Positions 1 through 5,922 are shown, counted from the first letter of the stretch. The stretch is 7,411 bases of DNA from an uncultured Paenibacillaceae bacterium (GCA_937874515.1 CALNBV010000094.1:1-7411), one strand, 5' to 3'. Made by a program: numbers and translations. The notes: a model not told the origin generated them from the sequence alone.

Positions 1-83
1 AAAGGGCCAGGGAAAAAAATCGCCTGAGCTGCTTTTGTCCACTGGCCCTGGTCATCTAAGGCGATTTTTTTCCCTGGCCCTTT
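1..83. repeat. Perfect 25-bp inverted repeat at the left window edge
   Basis: Bases 1-25 are the exact reverse complement of bases 59-83, separated by a 33-base loop (26-58). The right-hand arm encodes the conserved GlyS stretch KGPGKKIA. Translating the left arm on the minus strand gives AIFFPGP, which does not fit GlyS. The repeat reaches the first base, so its full length is unknown. Both the position at the very edge and the loss of protein homology exactly at the repeat boundary suggest a fold-back (chimeric hairpin) artefact of sequencing or assembly. A genuine genomic palindrome cannot be excluded from this sequence alone. Confidence 0.9.
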
Positions 84-302
84 TAATTCTTCATCAATAT
101 CATTTTGTTGTGTTCCTACTCCCCCAACCATAACCGCAAAACGACGGGGAGATTCATAAACCTTCACTTCTTGAAAAGGGATGCGCTGGAAATCTAGCCA
201 TCCAATTACCTTTTCTTTTAATTGTTGTGCAGCACCTGTTACAAAACGGGCTGGCATTTCTTCTGTACCAATTTCTATGAGAAGGGTTTTTGTTTCACTC
301 AT
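1..302 (-). CDS. glyS: Glycyl-tRNA synthetase beta subunit, N-terminal fragment (cut by left edge)
   Basis: GlyS is the beta subunit of the heterotetrameric (alpha2beta2) bacterial glycyl-tRNA synthetase. It works with GlyQ in the cytoplasm to charge tRNA-Gly and contributes mainly to tRNA recognition. About 100 codons of a protein normally near 690 residues are visible. The ATG at 302 is preceded by an AGGAGG site (311-316) that overlaps the end of glyQ. Family hallmarks are IGTEEMPA (residues 11-18), SPRRFAV (51-57) and KGPGKKIAL (74-82), followed by QWTKAAQ. The first 93 residues (302 down to 24) are convincing. The last few, AIFFPGP, come from the inverted-repeat arm at 1-25 and should not be trusted; the family normally continues with something like GFARGQG. 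The gene lies 3 nt downstream of glyQ and shares its T-box control. Confidence 0.95.
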   Translation of the reverse strand, partial: MSETKTLLIEIGTEEMPARFVTGAAQQLKEKVIGWLDFQRIPFQEVKVYESPRRFAVMVGGVGTQQNDIDEELKGPGKKIALDDQGQWTKAAQAIFFPGP

Positions 303-305
303 CGA

Positions 306-1184
306 TTAAACCTCCTTATCCTTCAACATAGGGAATCCTAATTGTTCACGAACCTGATAATAGGTATGAGCGACTTCCCTTGCTAAATTACGCACTCGTC
401 CAATATAACCCGTTCTCTCTGTGACACTAATGGCACCTCGGGCATCTAACAGGTTAAAAGCATGGGAACATTTCAATACATAATCATAAGCAGGGAGAAC
501 TAAATTTTGTTCCATACAACGTTTTGCTTCAGCTTCATATGTACTAAAAAGACTGAATAACATTTTACTATCGGAAACTTCAAAGGTATATTTTGAATGT
601 TCGTATTCTGCCTGATGGAATACATCCCCATAGGTAACACCTTCCACCCATTCCAAATCAAACACATTTTCTTTATCTTGAATATAAGAAGCTAACCGTT
701 CTAATCCATAGGTAATTTCAACAGCTACAGGATTACAATCAATGCCCCCCACCTGTTGGAAATAGGTGAACTGGGTAACTTCCATCCCATCCAACCAAAC
801 TTCCCAGCCAAGACCCCAGGCTCCTAACGTAGGCGATTCCCAGTTATCCTCAACAAAACGGATATCATGCACTAAGGGATCAATTCCTAATTCTTTTAAA
901 CTTTCAAGATATAACTCTTGAATATTATTTGGAGAAGGTTTCATAATCACCTGAAATTGGTGATGTTGATATAAACGGTTTGGATTCTCCCCGTAGCGAC
1001 CATCAGCAGGACGGCGAGAAGGTTCTACATAGGCAACATTCCACGGTTCAGGTCCAATAGATCGTAAAAAAGTCATAGGATTCATTGTTCCTGCACCTTT
1101 TTCTACATCATAAGGCTGAACAATGATACATTTTTGTTTCGCCCAGAAATTTTGCAATTTCAAAATAATATCCTGAAAATTCAT
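306..1184 (-). CDS. glyQ: Glycyl-tRNA synthetase alpha subunit
   Basis: GlyQ is the catalytic class II aminoacyl-tRNA synthetase subunit that activates glycine with ATP and, with GlyS, charges tRNA-Gly. The 292-residue product is the usual family length (about 295) and is collinear throughout with Bacillus GlyQ. Recognisable blocks are YDVEKGAGTM (25-34), the long motif-2 region from EPSRRPADGRYGENPNR into the HHQFQVIMKPSP segment (about 54-85), and LGWEVWLDGMEVTQF, QVGGIDCNPVAVEITYGLERL and KCSHAFNLLDARGAISVTER further on. The ATG at 1184 has a GTGAGGG-like ribosome binding site at 1191-1197, 6 nt away. The gene follows a glycine T-box leader and terminator, so expression should rise when uncharged tRNA-Gly accumulates. 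glyS begins 3 nt after its stop codon, forming a two-gene operon. No anomalies were seen. Confidence 0.98.
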   Translation of the reverse strand: MNFQDIILKLQNFWAKQKCIIVQPYDVEKGAGTMNPMTFLRSIGPEPWNVAYVEPSRRPADGRYGENPNRLYQHHQFQVIMKPSPNNIQELYLESLKELGIDPLVHDIRFVEDNWESPTLGAWGLGWEVWLDGMEVTQFTYFQQVGGIDCNPVAVEITYGLERLASYIQDKENVFDLEWVEGVTYGDVFHQAEYEHSKYTFEVSDSKMLFSLFSTYEAEAKRCMEQNLVLPAYDYVLKCSHAFNLLDARGAISVTERTGYIGRVRNLAREVAHTYYQVREQLGFPMLKDKEV

Positions 1185-1210
1185 CGAATACCCTCACTTT
1201 CTTTGTATAC

Positions 1211-1267
1211 AAATATAAAACCCGTCCCTATGATGTAAAGTCTTAATTTACACCATAGGGACGGGTT
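1211..1267 (-). terminator. Rho-independent terminator of the glyQS T-box
   Basis: The arms 1267-1247 and 1239-1219 form a 21-bp stem with a single G-U pair, closing a 7-nt loop (TTAAGAC), followed by a T-rich run (TTTTATATTTG) on the minus strand. The 5' arm overlaps the 3' side of the antiterminator (1257-1266), so the two structures are mutually exclusive as in T-box control. The stem ends about 34 nt before the glyQ start codon. Confidence 0.95.
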
Positions 1268-1386
1268 AATTAACATACCCGCGGTTCCACCCTATTTGAT
1301 TAGCAATGATAAACTAATCCACTTTTCATTTTTAAAAAATACTCCGGAGCGCCACTTCCATCAACGTATAAGTAATTGTTCAATTT
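1211..1386 (-). promoter_or_regulatory. Glycine T-box riboswitch leader of glyQS
   Basis: This transcribed leader lies between the predicted start (about 1386) and the terminator. The T-box motif AGGGTGGAACCGCG sits at 1280-1293. Its TGGA should pair with the UCCA end of tRNA-Gly, whose discriminator base is U. The antiterminator spans 1257-1293: AGGG and CGGGT pair with ACCCG-T-CCCT, leaving the T-box bulge, and it excludes the terminator. A hairpin fitting Stem III has arms 1314-1319 and 1298-1303. A GGC glycine codon in GAAGTGGC (1351-1358) is the likely specifier. The predicted Stem I region is only about 50 nt long and lacks a recognisable apical AG bulge and distal loop, so the 5' part looks shortened. 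Family, glycine specificity and target are well supported; Stem I architecture is inferred. Confidence 0.93.
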
Positions 1387-1393
1387 GAATAGA

Positions 1394-1422
1394 ATAATAA
1401 ATGAAGGAGGAGGGTTTGTCAA
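1394..1422 (-). promoter_or_regulatory. SigA-type promoter for the glyQS operon
   Basis: A perfect -35 box TTGACA (1417-1422) is followed by a 17-nt spacer and a -10 box TATTAT (1394-1399), one base from consensus. Initiation is expected near 1386. The -35 box overlaps the recO stop codon (1419-1421), so the promoter partly lies in recO coding sequence. The spacer is pyrimidine-rich (CCCTCCTCCTTC). No terminator separates recO from this promoter, so read-through from the upstream operon could also feed glyQS, still subject to the T-box. Confidence 0.85.
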
Positions 1423-2171
1423 CCATTTAGTAAATCCAGTTGCTCAAGGAAACGGCGAGACTTCAATGTAACATGGGTGTACTCATCAATAAAAGAAAAC
1501 ATCACTTTTCTCAGTTGTTCTTTCGTTTCTGGTTTCACCTGGATATTCCCAACCTGATTCATGTGAATCTCCTGAAATAACCGAAGAATCTTAACAGCTC
1601 CCGGACCTACGGCAATGAAGCTTGAATCCTGTCGATAGCTGGCACAGGACTGGCAGACAAAACCACCCTCCATAATACTCATAAAAAAAGGAGGATCATT
1701 TTTCCCACAATGAACACACCCCTCGAACCGAGGGCGGTAACCATGGATTTGCAATAACTTCAATTCGAATAACCTGGTGACCATTTCCACATCTTTGTCT
1801 TGATCCATCCAGTTTAATGCTGTTAATAATGTATCAAACAAATATGAACTGATGTCTTCATCACTCATCATTTTATCGAGAAATTCAACGAGATAAACTG
1901 CATAGGCAGTTTTAATAAGATCCTCACGAATTCCACGAAAGGAACGAATTAAATCCCCTTGTTGTAAAGTAACCATTCCAGATCCGCCATGATATAGAAA
2001 ATACCCATGGGAAAAAAGTTGAGATACAGCTGTAAAGCGACTCTTGCTTTTTTTTGCCCCACGGGCCATCATGCTGACTTTACCCGAATTTCGCGTGAAA
2101 ACGGTTAAAATCTTGTTGGATTCTCCATAGTCTGTGGCGCGGAGTACAATTCCTTCCGCTTTCCCAATCAT
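1419..2171 (-). CDS. recO: DNA repair protein RecO
   Basis: RecO is the cytoplasmic mediator of the RecFOR pathway that helps load RecA on SSB-coated single-stranded DNA and anneals strands. The 250-residue product is the usual size for Bacillales. The N-terminal OB-fold starts with GIVLRATDYGESNKILTVFTR (about 7-27) and is followed by the helical domain. A zinc-binding Cys4 cluster is intact: CVHC (152-155) and CQSC (173-176). ATG at 2171 is chosen because AAGGGAAG (2181-2188) lies 9 nt upstream and the protein begins with the typical MIGKAEGIVLR. It follows yqzL by 29 nt, presumably in the same transcript. Its stop codon overlaps the glyQS promoter. No defects were seen. Confidence 0.96.
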   Translation of the reverse strand: MIGKAEGIVLRATDYGESNKILTVFTRNSGKVSMMARGAKKSKSRFTAVSQLFSHGYFLYHGGSGMVTLQQGDLIRSFRGIREDLIKTAYAVYLVEFLDKMMSDEDISSYLFDTLLTALNWMDQDKDVEMVTRLFELKLLQIHGYRPRFEGCVHCGKNDPPFFMSIMEGGFVCQSCASYRQDSSFIAVGPGAVKILRLFQEIHMNQVGNIQVKPETKEQLRKVMFSFIDEYTHVTLKSRRFLEQLDLLNG

Positions 2172-2200
2172 TAATTACCGCTTCCCTTCTTATTTCGGGT

Positions 2201-2344
2201 TTACGGTTTATAGAATGATTCACCAAACTGCGTCCCATCCACATCCCTTTGCCCATCCTCTTGAAAGTACTCATAATCTTTATAAAGCAGATACGCATCA
2301 ATATTTCCGGTTTTTGAAAAATAAACCCAGGAGAACTCTTTCAT
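2201..2344 (-). CDS. yqzL: YqzL family small protein (47 aa, function unknown)
   Basis: This short gene is easily missed. The 47-residue product begins MKEFSWVYFSKTGNIDAYLL and continues YKDYEYFQEDGQ, the W-x-YFSKTG-x-IDAYLLYK signature I recognise from the YqzL family, which in Bacillus sits between era and recO as it does here. The function is unknown. No signal peptide or membrane segment is present and the C-terminal half is polar and acidic. ATG at 2344 is supported by AAAGGATGG at 2350-2358. An in-frame ATG nine codons upstream (MSFFERMDT...) lacks a ribosome binding site. The gene ends 29 nt before recO and starts 103 nt after era stops. Assignment rests on remembered family pattern plus synteny. 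Confidence 0.9.
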   Translation of the reverse strand: MKEFSWVYFSKTGNIDAYLLYKDYEYFQEDGQRDVDGTQFGESFYKP

Positions 2345-2447
2345 CGTATCCATCCTTTCGAAAAAAGACATTTCAAAGAGACATCAGTTTACTTTTATCA
2401 TGACCTGTTATAGGGAGGGTTATCCTCTGGAATATTTATGTAGCTCT

Positions 2448-3359
2448 CTACTCATTCTCATCGTAAAATCCGAAATTGCGTATAAAATTATCTTGATTGC
2501 GCCAGTCCTTTTTCACCTTAATCCATAAATTCAAATAAACCTTCGTGCCTAATAACCGTTCAATATCTTCCCTTGCCCGTTTCCCTATTTCCTTCATTAA
2601 GCTTCCTTTATGGCCGATCAGGATTCCTTTTTGTGTTTGACGCTCTGTATAAATTGTAGCATAAATATCCACCATTTGAGGATTGTTTTCGCGCTCTTTC
2701 ATTTGATCAATTACGACAGCAATCGAGTGAGGCACTTCCTCCCTGGTCAACTGCAGGACTTTTTCCCGAATTAATTCAGCCACAACAAACCGCTCAGGGT
2801 GATCTGTCACCATATCAGAAGGATAGTACATGGGTCCTTGTGGCAATTCCCGCATAATTTGTTCCATTAAGCGATTGACATTATTCCCTTCTAAAGCGGA
2901 TACAGGCACAATTTGTGCAAAGGGATATAAAGTTTGATATTCATCAATAAAAGGCAATAATTGTTCAGGCGTTACTTTATCAATTTTATTAATAACCAGG
3001 TAAACCGGAGTACGGACCTCTTTTAATTTCTCAATGATAAATTCATCGCCAGGCCCTCTTTTTTCCGAGGCATCCACAAGAAATAGAATCACATCTACCT
3101 CTCGCAGGGCACTTTCCACCATGCGATTCATCATATCCCCCAGTTTAGATTTAGGCTTATGTACCCCAGGGGTATCTAAGAAAATGATTTGTCCCTCTTC
3201 AGAGGTATATACAGCCCGAATTTTATTGCGGGTTGTCTGAGGTTTATCAGACATGATGGCTACTTTCTGGCCTACGATTTGATTCATTAATGTGGATTTG
3301 CCGACGTTTGGCCGTCCGATAATAGCAACAAATCCTGATTTATAGTTCTTATTTTCCAT
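2448..3359 (-). CDS. era: GTPase Era
   Basis: Era is an essential GTPase that binds the 3' end of 16S rRNA and assists 30S subunit assembly. All G motifs are intact in the 303-residue product: GRPNVGKS (15-22), the QTTRN switch (41-45), DTPG (62-65), NKID (124-127) and SAL (154-156). The C-terminal KH RNA-binding domain has the GHKG loop and ends KVKKDWRNQDNFIRNFGF, typical of Era. ATG at 3359 is chosen over the longer open frame from 3401 because AGGAGG (3366-3371) lies 6 nt upstream and Bacillus Era begins at this point. The first 11 nt overlap the end of cdd (3349-3359), implying translational coupling. A 103-nt gap follows before yqzL. Confidence 0.98.
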   Translation of the reverse strand: MENKNYKSGFVAIIGRPNVGKSTLMNQIVGQKVAIMSDKPQTTRNKIRAVYTSEEGQIIFLDTPGVHKPKSKLGDMMNRMVESALREVDVILFLVDASEKRGPGDEFIIEKLKEVRTPVYLVINKIDKVTPEQLLPFIDEYQTLYPFAQIVPVSALEGNNVNRLMEQIMRELPQGPMYYPSDMVTDHPERFVVAELIREKVLQLTREEVPHSIAVVIDQMKERENNPQMVDIYATIYTERQTQKGILIGHKGSLMKEIGKRAREDIERLLGTKVYLNLWIKVKKDWRNQDNFIRNFGFYDENE

Positions 3360-3750
3360 GTAAATCCTCCTGAGTAAATGCACCGGGCAGTAAATCTCCA
3401 ACGGTAAGGGTTTTCATTAACCCTGATAAATTCCCCAAGACCACTTTCGTTTGGGGTGAACATAATTCTACCATGACCTGTCTGCAAGAACCACAGGGAG
3501 AAATGGGGCCAGTAGAATCTGCAATAACAGCAAGTTTTAAGATTAAGCGACATCCATCTGCATAGGCAGAAAACAAAGCGGTTCTCTCCGCACACATGCC
3601 ATCAGGATAAGCCGCATTCTCGATATTACAACCATAATATATTTTACCGTTTTCTCCAAATGCAGCTGCCCCTACGGGAAAATTAGAATAAGGGCAATAG
3701 GCCTTTTCCCGGGCTTTCTTTGCTTCTTGCAATAATAATTCATCTTCCAA
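3349..3750 (-). CDS. cdd: Cytidine deaminase
   Basis: This enzyme deaminates cytidine and deoxycytidine to uridine and deoxyuridine in pyrimidine salvage. It is of the small, tetrameric, zinc-dependent class. I choose the TTG at 3750: AAGGAGG (3759-3765) is 8 nt upstream, and the resulting 133-residue protein puts the zinc ligands at Cys53, Cys86 and Cys89 and the catalytic acid at Glu55 (CAERTAL and PCGSCRQ), the numbering known for Bacillus Cdd. A longer reading from ATG 3780 adds MLSWCKEEKR, overlaps dgkA and has no such support. Other blocks are YCPYSNFPVGAA (18-29) and GCNIENAAY (40-48). The gene starts 13 nt after dgkA stops, whose stop codon touches the ribosome binding site, and overlaps era by 11 nt. 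Confidence 0.96.
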   Translation of the reverse strand: MEDELLLQEAKKAREKAYCPYSNFPVGAAAFGENGKIYYGCNIENAAYPDGMCAERTALFSAYADGCRLILKLAVIADSTGPISPCGSCRQVMVELCSPQTKVVLGNLSGLMKTLTVGDLLPGAFTQEDLHGK

Positions 3751-3763
3751 GCGTTTCTCCTCC

Positions 3764-4450
3764 TTACACCACGAAAGCAAATTGCCAGATGAACCAGGAC
3801 AAAAGTAAACTAATTATTAATTGCAGAAATAGGTTTATTGGTTTTTCTGAATGGGATAAAAAATTCAGGAATATAATCACAGAAGCAATTAGAATAATTC
3901 CTGACAGATACAATTGTGGTGAAAGAAAAAGAAAAAGGAATATTAACGTGTAAAAGGTCGTAAAAATAAATTGTATTTTCCGAAATAGGACAAACAATAA
4001 AAAAACAAGGAAAAAGGAAAATACAATAGGAAAGGTCACTCCCCCACGAGTAGATAAATCAACCATTTTACGGCTTCCCGTTGCAATCCAATGGGATAGG
4101 GGTTCAGCAAAAACAAACATCCCTGTAAAAACAGCTAACATAACGGAGAATAAGACAGCCCCAGCTGCTACATCCTTCGCTATTTTTGCAAGGGGATGAC
4201 TTTCTTCTCCCGCCGCCAGGTCCACCGTTTTTTCAATGGCCGTATTTAAGGTTTCCATGATAAAAACTAAAAGAATTGAAAAAAACACTAATAAGACTTC
4301 CAACCTTGAGATTCCTAACCACAGCCCAAAAAGCAAAACAATAATTGCCGTCCCAACATGGATCTTCATGTTTCGCTGAGTTTTTACTGTATATAAAATC
4401 CCCTCAATCGCAAATCCAAAACTTTTTCTTAATCTTTCCAACTCTTTCAT
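3764..4450 (-). CDS. dgkA: DgkA-family lipid kinase (probable undecaprenol kinase) with C-terminal membrane extension
   Basis: Residues 1-115 are a complete prokaryotic DgkA domain. In Gram-positive bacteria this small integral membrane kinase phosphorylates undecaprenol to regenerate the cell wall lipid carrier. The catalytic signature METLNTAIEKTVDL (65-78) and HPLAKIAKDVAAGAVL (85-100) are intact, with three hydrophobic segments. Unusually the protein does not stop near residue 125 as in B. subtilis but runs to 228 residues, with about four more hydrophobic stretches (roughly 141-158, 161-177, 180-197 and 205-222). Some relatives carry a C-terminal PAP2 phosphatase domain; here PSGH and the SR...H motif are missing, so the tail may be a degenerate PAP2 domain or something else. 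The ATG at 4450 has AGGTG 6 nt upstream; a GTG at 4459 is an alternative. It lies 12 nt after ybeY. Confidence 0.92.
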   Translation of the reverse strand: MKELERLRKSFGFAIEGILYTVKTQRNMKIHVGTAIIVLLFGLWLGISRLEVLLVFFSILLVFIMETLNTAIEKTVDLAAGEESHPLAKIAKDVAAGAVLFSVMLAVFTGMFVFAEPLSHWIATGSRKMVDLSTRGGVTFPIVFSFFLVFLLFVLFRKIQFIFTTFYTLIFLFLFLSPQLYLSGIILIASVIIFLNFLSHSEKPINLFLQLIISLLLSWFIWQFAFVV

Positions 4451-4462
4451 ATTTGGCACCTA

Positions 4463-4939
4463 TTATTCCCGGGTTAATTGCACATGAGCCAAAATTTCTT
4501 CCTGTCTGCCGAACATTTCTTTTTCTTCTTCTTCGTCTTGATGATCATAACCTAACAAATGCAAAAAACCATGGATGGAGAGAAAACCCATCTCCCTTTC
4601 CAGGGTATGCCCGTACTCACTGGCTTGTTCCATGGCTCTTGGCACCGAAATAATAATATCCCCTAACATATTGGGGGCTTCCATGTCCTCGAAAATAATC
4701 TCTGGTTCATCCTCACCACTTTCATTCATAGCAAAAGATAACACGTCTGTGGCACGGTCAATTCCCCGATAATCCCGATTCAATTCCTGGATTCGTTCAT
4801 TATCCACAAGGGTCACGACTACTTCCCCAGTAACCTCTTCCATTTGGGCAGCAGTCATAAGAACTTGCTCCATTAGCTCAAGAAGGTCTTCCCCAACAGG
4901 ATTTTCTAATTCCTGAACAAACTCAATATCTACACTCAT
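4463..4939 (-). CDS. ybeY: Endoribonuclease YbeY (rRNA maturation factor)
   Basis: YbeY is a metal-dependent single-strand endoribonuclease involved in 16S rRNA 3' end maturation and ribosome quality control. The 158-residue product carries the metal-binding triad in HGFLHLLGYDH (His123, His127, His133) and the conserved DRATDVLSFA (61-70), LNRDYRG and LGDIIIS blocks. The C-terminus has the usual acidic run and MFGRQEEIL. The start ATG at 4939 overlaps the phoH stop by one base (TAATG), with AAAGGGG at 4947-4953 as ribosome binding site, so it is translationally coupled to phoH. In B. subtilis pgpH (yqfF) sits between these two genes; here it is missing. Context with PhoH and Era fits a shared RNA and ribosome role. 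Confidence 0.97.
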   Translation of the reverse strand: MSVDIEFVQELENPVGEDLLELMEQVLMTAAQMEEVTGEVVVTLVDNERIQELNRDYRGIDRATDVLSFAMNESGEDEPEIIFEDMEAPNMLGDIIISVPRAMEQASEYGHTLEREMGFLSIHGFLHLLGYDHQDEEEEKEMFGRQEEILAHVQLTRE

Positions 4940-5916
4940 TATGATTCCCCTTTGACACCGGTATCTTTTTCATAGGCATTAATAATCTTTTGAACAAGTG
5001 GATGGCGTACAATATCGCTTTCAGTTAGAAACACAAAAGAAATATCCTCGATTCCTTCAAGGAGGCGAATAGATTCCCGCAATCCAGACTTTTTCCCCCG
5101 GGGTAAATCCATTTGGGTTATATCCCCTGTGATCACCATTTTTGAACCAAAGCCTAGACGGGTTAAAAACATCTTCATTTGTTCAGGGGTGGTGTTCTGG
5201 GCCTCGTCTAAGATAATAAAGGAATCGTCTAAGGTACGGCCCCGCATATAAGCAAGAGGAGCGACTTCAATAACCCCCCGTTCCATATATTTGGCCATAT
5301 TTTCAGCGGTTAACACATCCTGTAAGGCATCATAAAGAGGCCGTAAATAAGGATCCACTTTTTCCTGCAGATCCCCAGGTAGAAACCCAAGGCTTTCCCC
5401 CGCTTCCACCGCAGGACGTGTAAGAATAATACGCTTCACTTTATTTGCCTTTAATGCGGTGACAGCCATAATAACAGCCAGATAGGTTTTCCCCGTCCCT
5501 GCAGGCCCAACGCCAAATACAACGTCATTTTTTTTAATGGACGTCACATAATGTCGTTGTCCAAGGGTTTTAACCCGGATTAACTTACCCTTTACAGATG
5601 TAGCAATGGGTTGTTGGTATAACTCCAACAATTCCTCCAGGGTATCTTTTTTGGACATTTGGATGGCATATTGGATATCCTGGGTAGACAGTTTTACCCC
5701 CTTGCGTAATAAAGCGGCAAGGGTTTGGAAAAGAAAAGCAAGACGAGTTACTTCTTTTTCCTCACCCTTAATCATAATTTCTTCACTTCGCACAAGAATA
5801 TGGGCAGTGGTTGATTTTTCGATTTCCTGTAAAAAACAATCCTGCGGGCCAATTAATTGACTGGCCTCTTCCACACTTTCCAGGTGTATGGTTTTGCTTG
5901 TCTCATCTGCCTGCAA
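4939..5916 (-). CDS. phoH: PhoH-family ATPase (PhoL/YbeZ-like)
   Basis: This is a cytoplasmic P-loop NTPase of the PhoH family, linked to RNA metabolism and often paired with YbeY. The 325-residue product has an N-terminal KH-like region (about 10-90) followed by the ATPase domain with Walker A GPAGTGKT (137-144), TRPAVEAGESLGFLPGDL (167-183), the YMRGRTLDDSFIILDEAQN block containing Walker B (233-238) and a TGD motif. The start is TTG at 5916: it lies just after yqfD ends, GAGG and AAGGAG elements are 4 and 11 nt upstream, and the next in-frame ATG would delete the N-terminal domain. It begins 6 nt after the yqfD stop and overlaps ybeY by one base, so it is mid-operon. Precise biochemical activity in this organism is inferred from family only. 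Confidence 0.95.
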   Translation of the reverse strand: MQADETSKTIHLESVEEASQLIGPQDCFLQEIEKSTTAHILVRSEEIMIKGEEKEVTRLAFLFQTLAALLRKGVKLSTQDIQYAIQMSKKDTLEELLELYQQPIATSVKGKLIRVKTLGQRHYVTSIKKNDVVFGVGPAGTGKTYLAVIMAVTALKANKVKRIILTRPAVEAGESLGFLPGDLQEKVDPYLRPLYDALQDVLTAENMAKYMERGVIEVAPLAYMRGRTLDDSFIILDEAQNTTPEQMKMFLTRLGFGSKMVITGDITQMDLPRGKKSGLRESIRLLEGIEDISFVFLTESDIVRHPLVQKIINAYEKDTGVKGES

Positions 5917-5922
5917 AAGACC

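Noticed and set aside
1403..1413. Plus-strand AAGGAGGAGGG resembling a strong Shine-Dalgarno site
   Set aside because: No start codon and frame follow it sensibly; it is the complement of the pyrimidine-rich spacer of the minus-strand glyQS promoter.
2080..2301. Minus-strand open frame of 73 codons across the recO start and yqzL
   Set aside because: It is out of frame with both recO and yqzL, which have clear family signatures and ribosome binding sites; it shows no recognisable protein pattern.
2134..2403. Plus-strand open frame of 89 codons opposite recO/yqzL
   Set aside because: It lies antisense to recognised genes, with low-complexity composition and no family resemblance.
2345..2447. 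Possible terminator or promoter in the era-yqzL gap
   Set aside because: Only a 4-bp hairpin (2415-2427) is visible and no T-run follows it on the minus strand; no convincing -35/-10 pair was found.
2448..3401. Longer Era starting at 3401
   Set aside because: The extra 14 residues lie inside cdd and come before the perfect AGGAGG site that serves the ATG at 3359.
3287..3595. Minus-strand open frame of 102 codons across cdd and era
   Set aside because: It is a shadow frame of cdd and era, both of which have intact catalytic motifs.
4345..4772. Plus-strand open frames opposite dgkA and ybeY
   Set aside because: They are antisense to real genes, with no domain pattern or convincing ribosome binding site.
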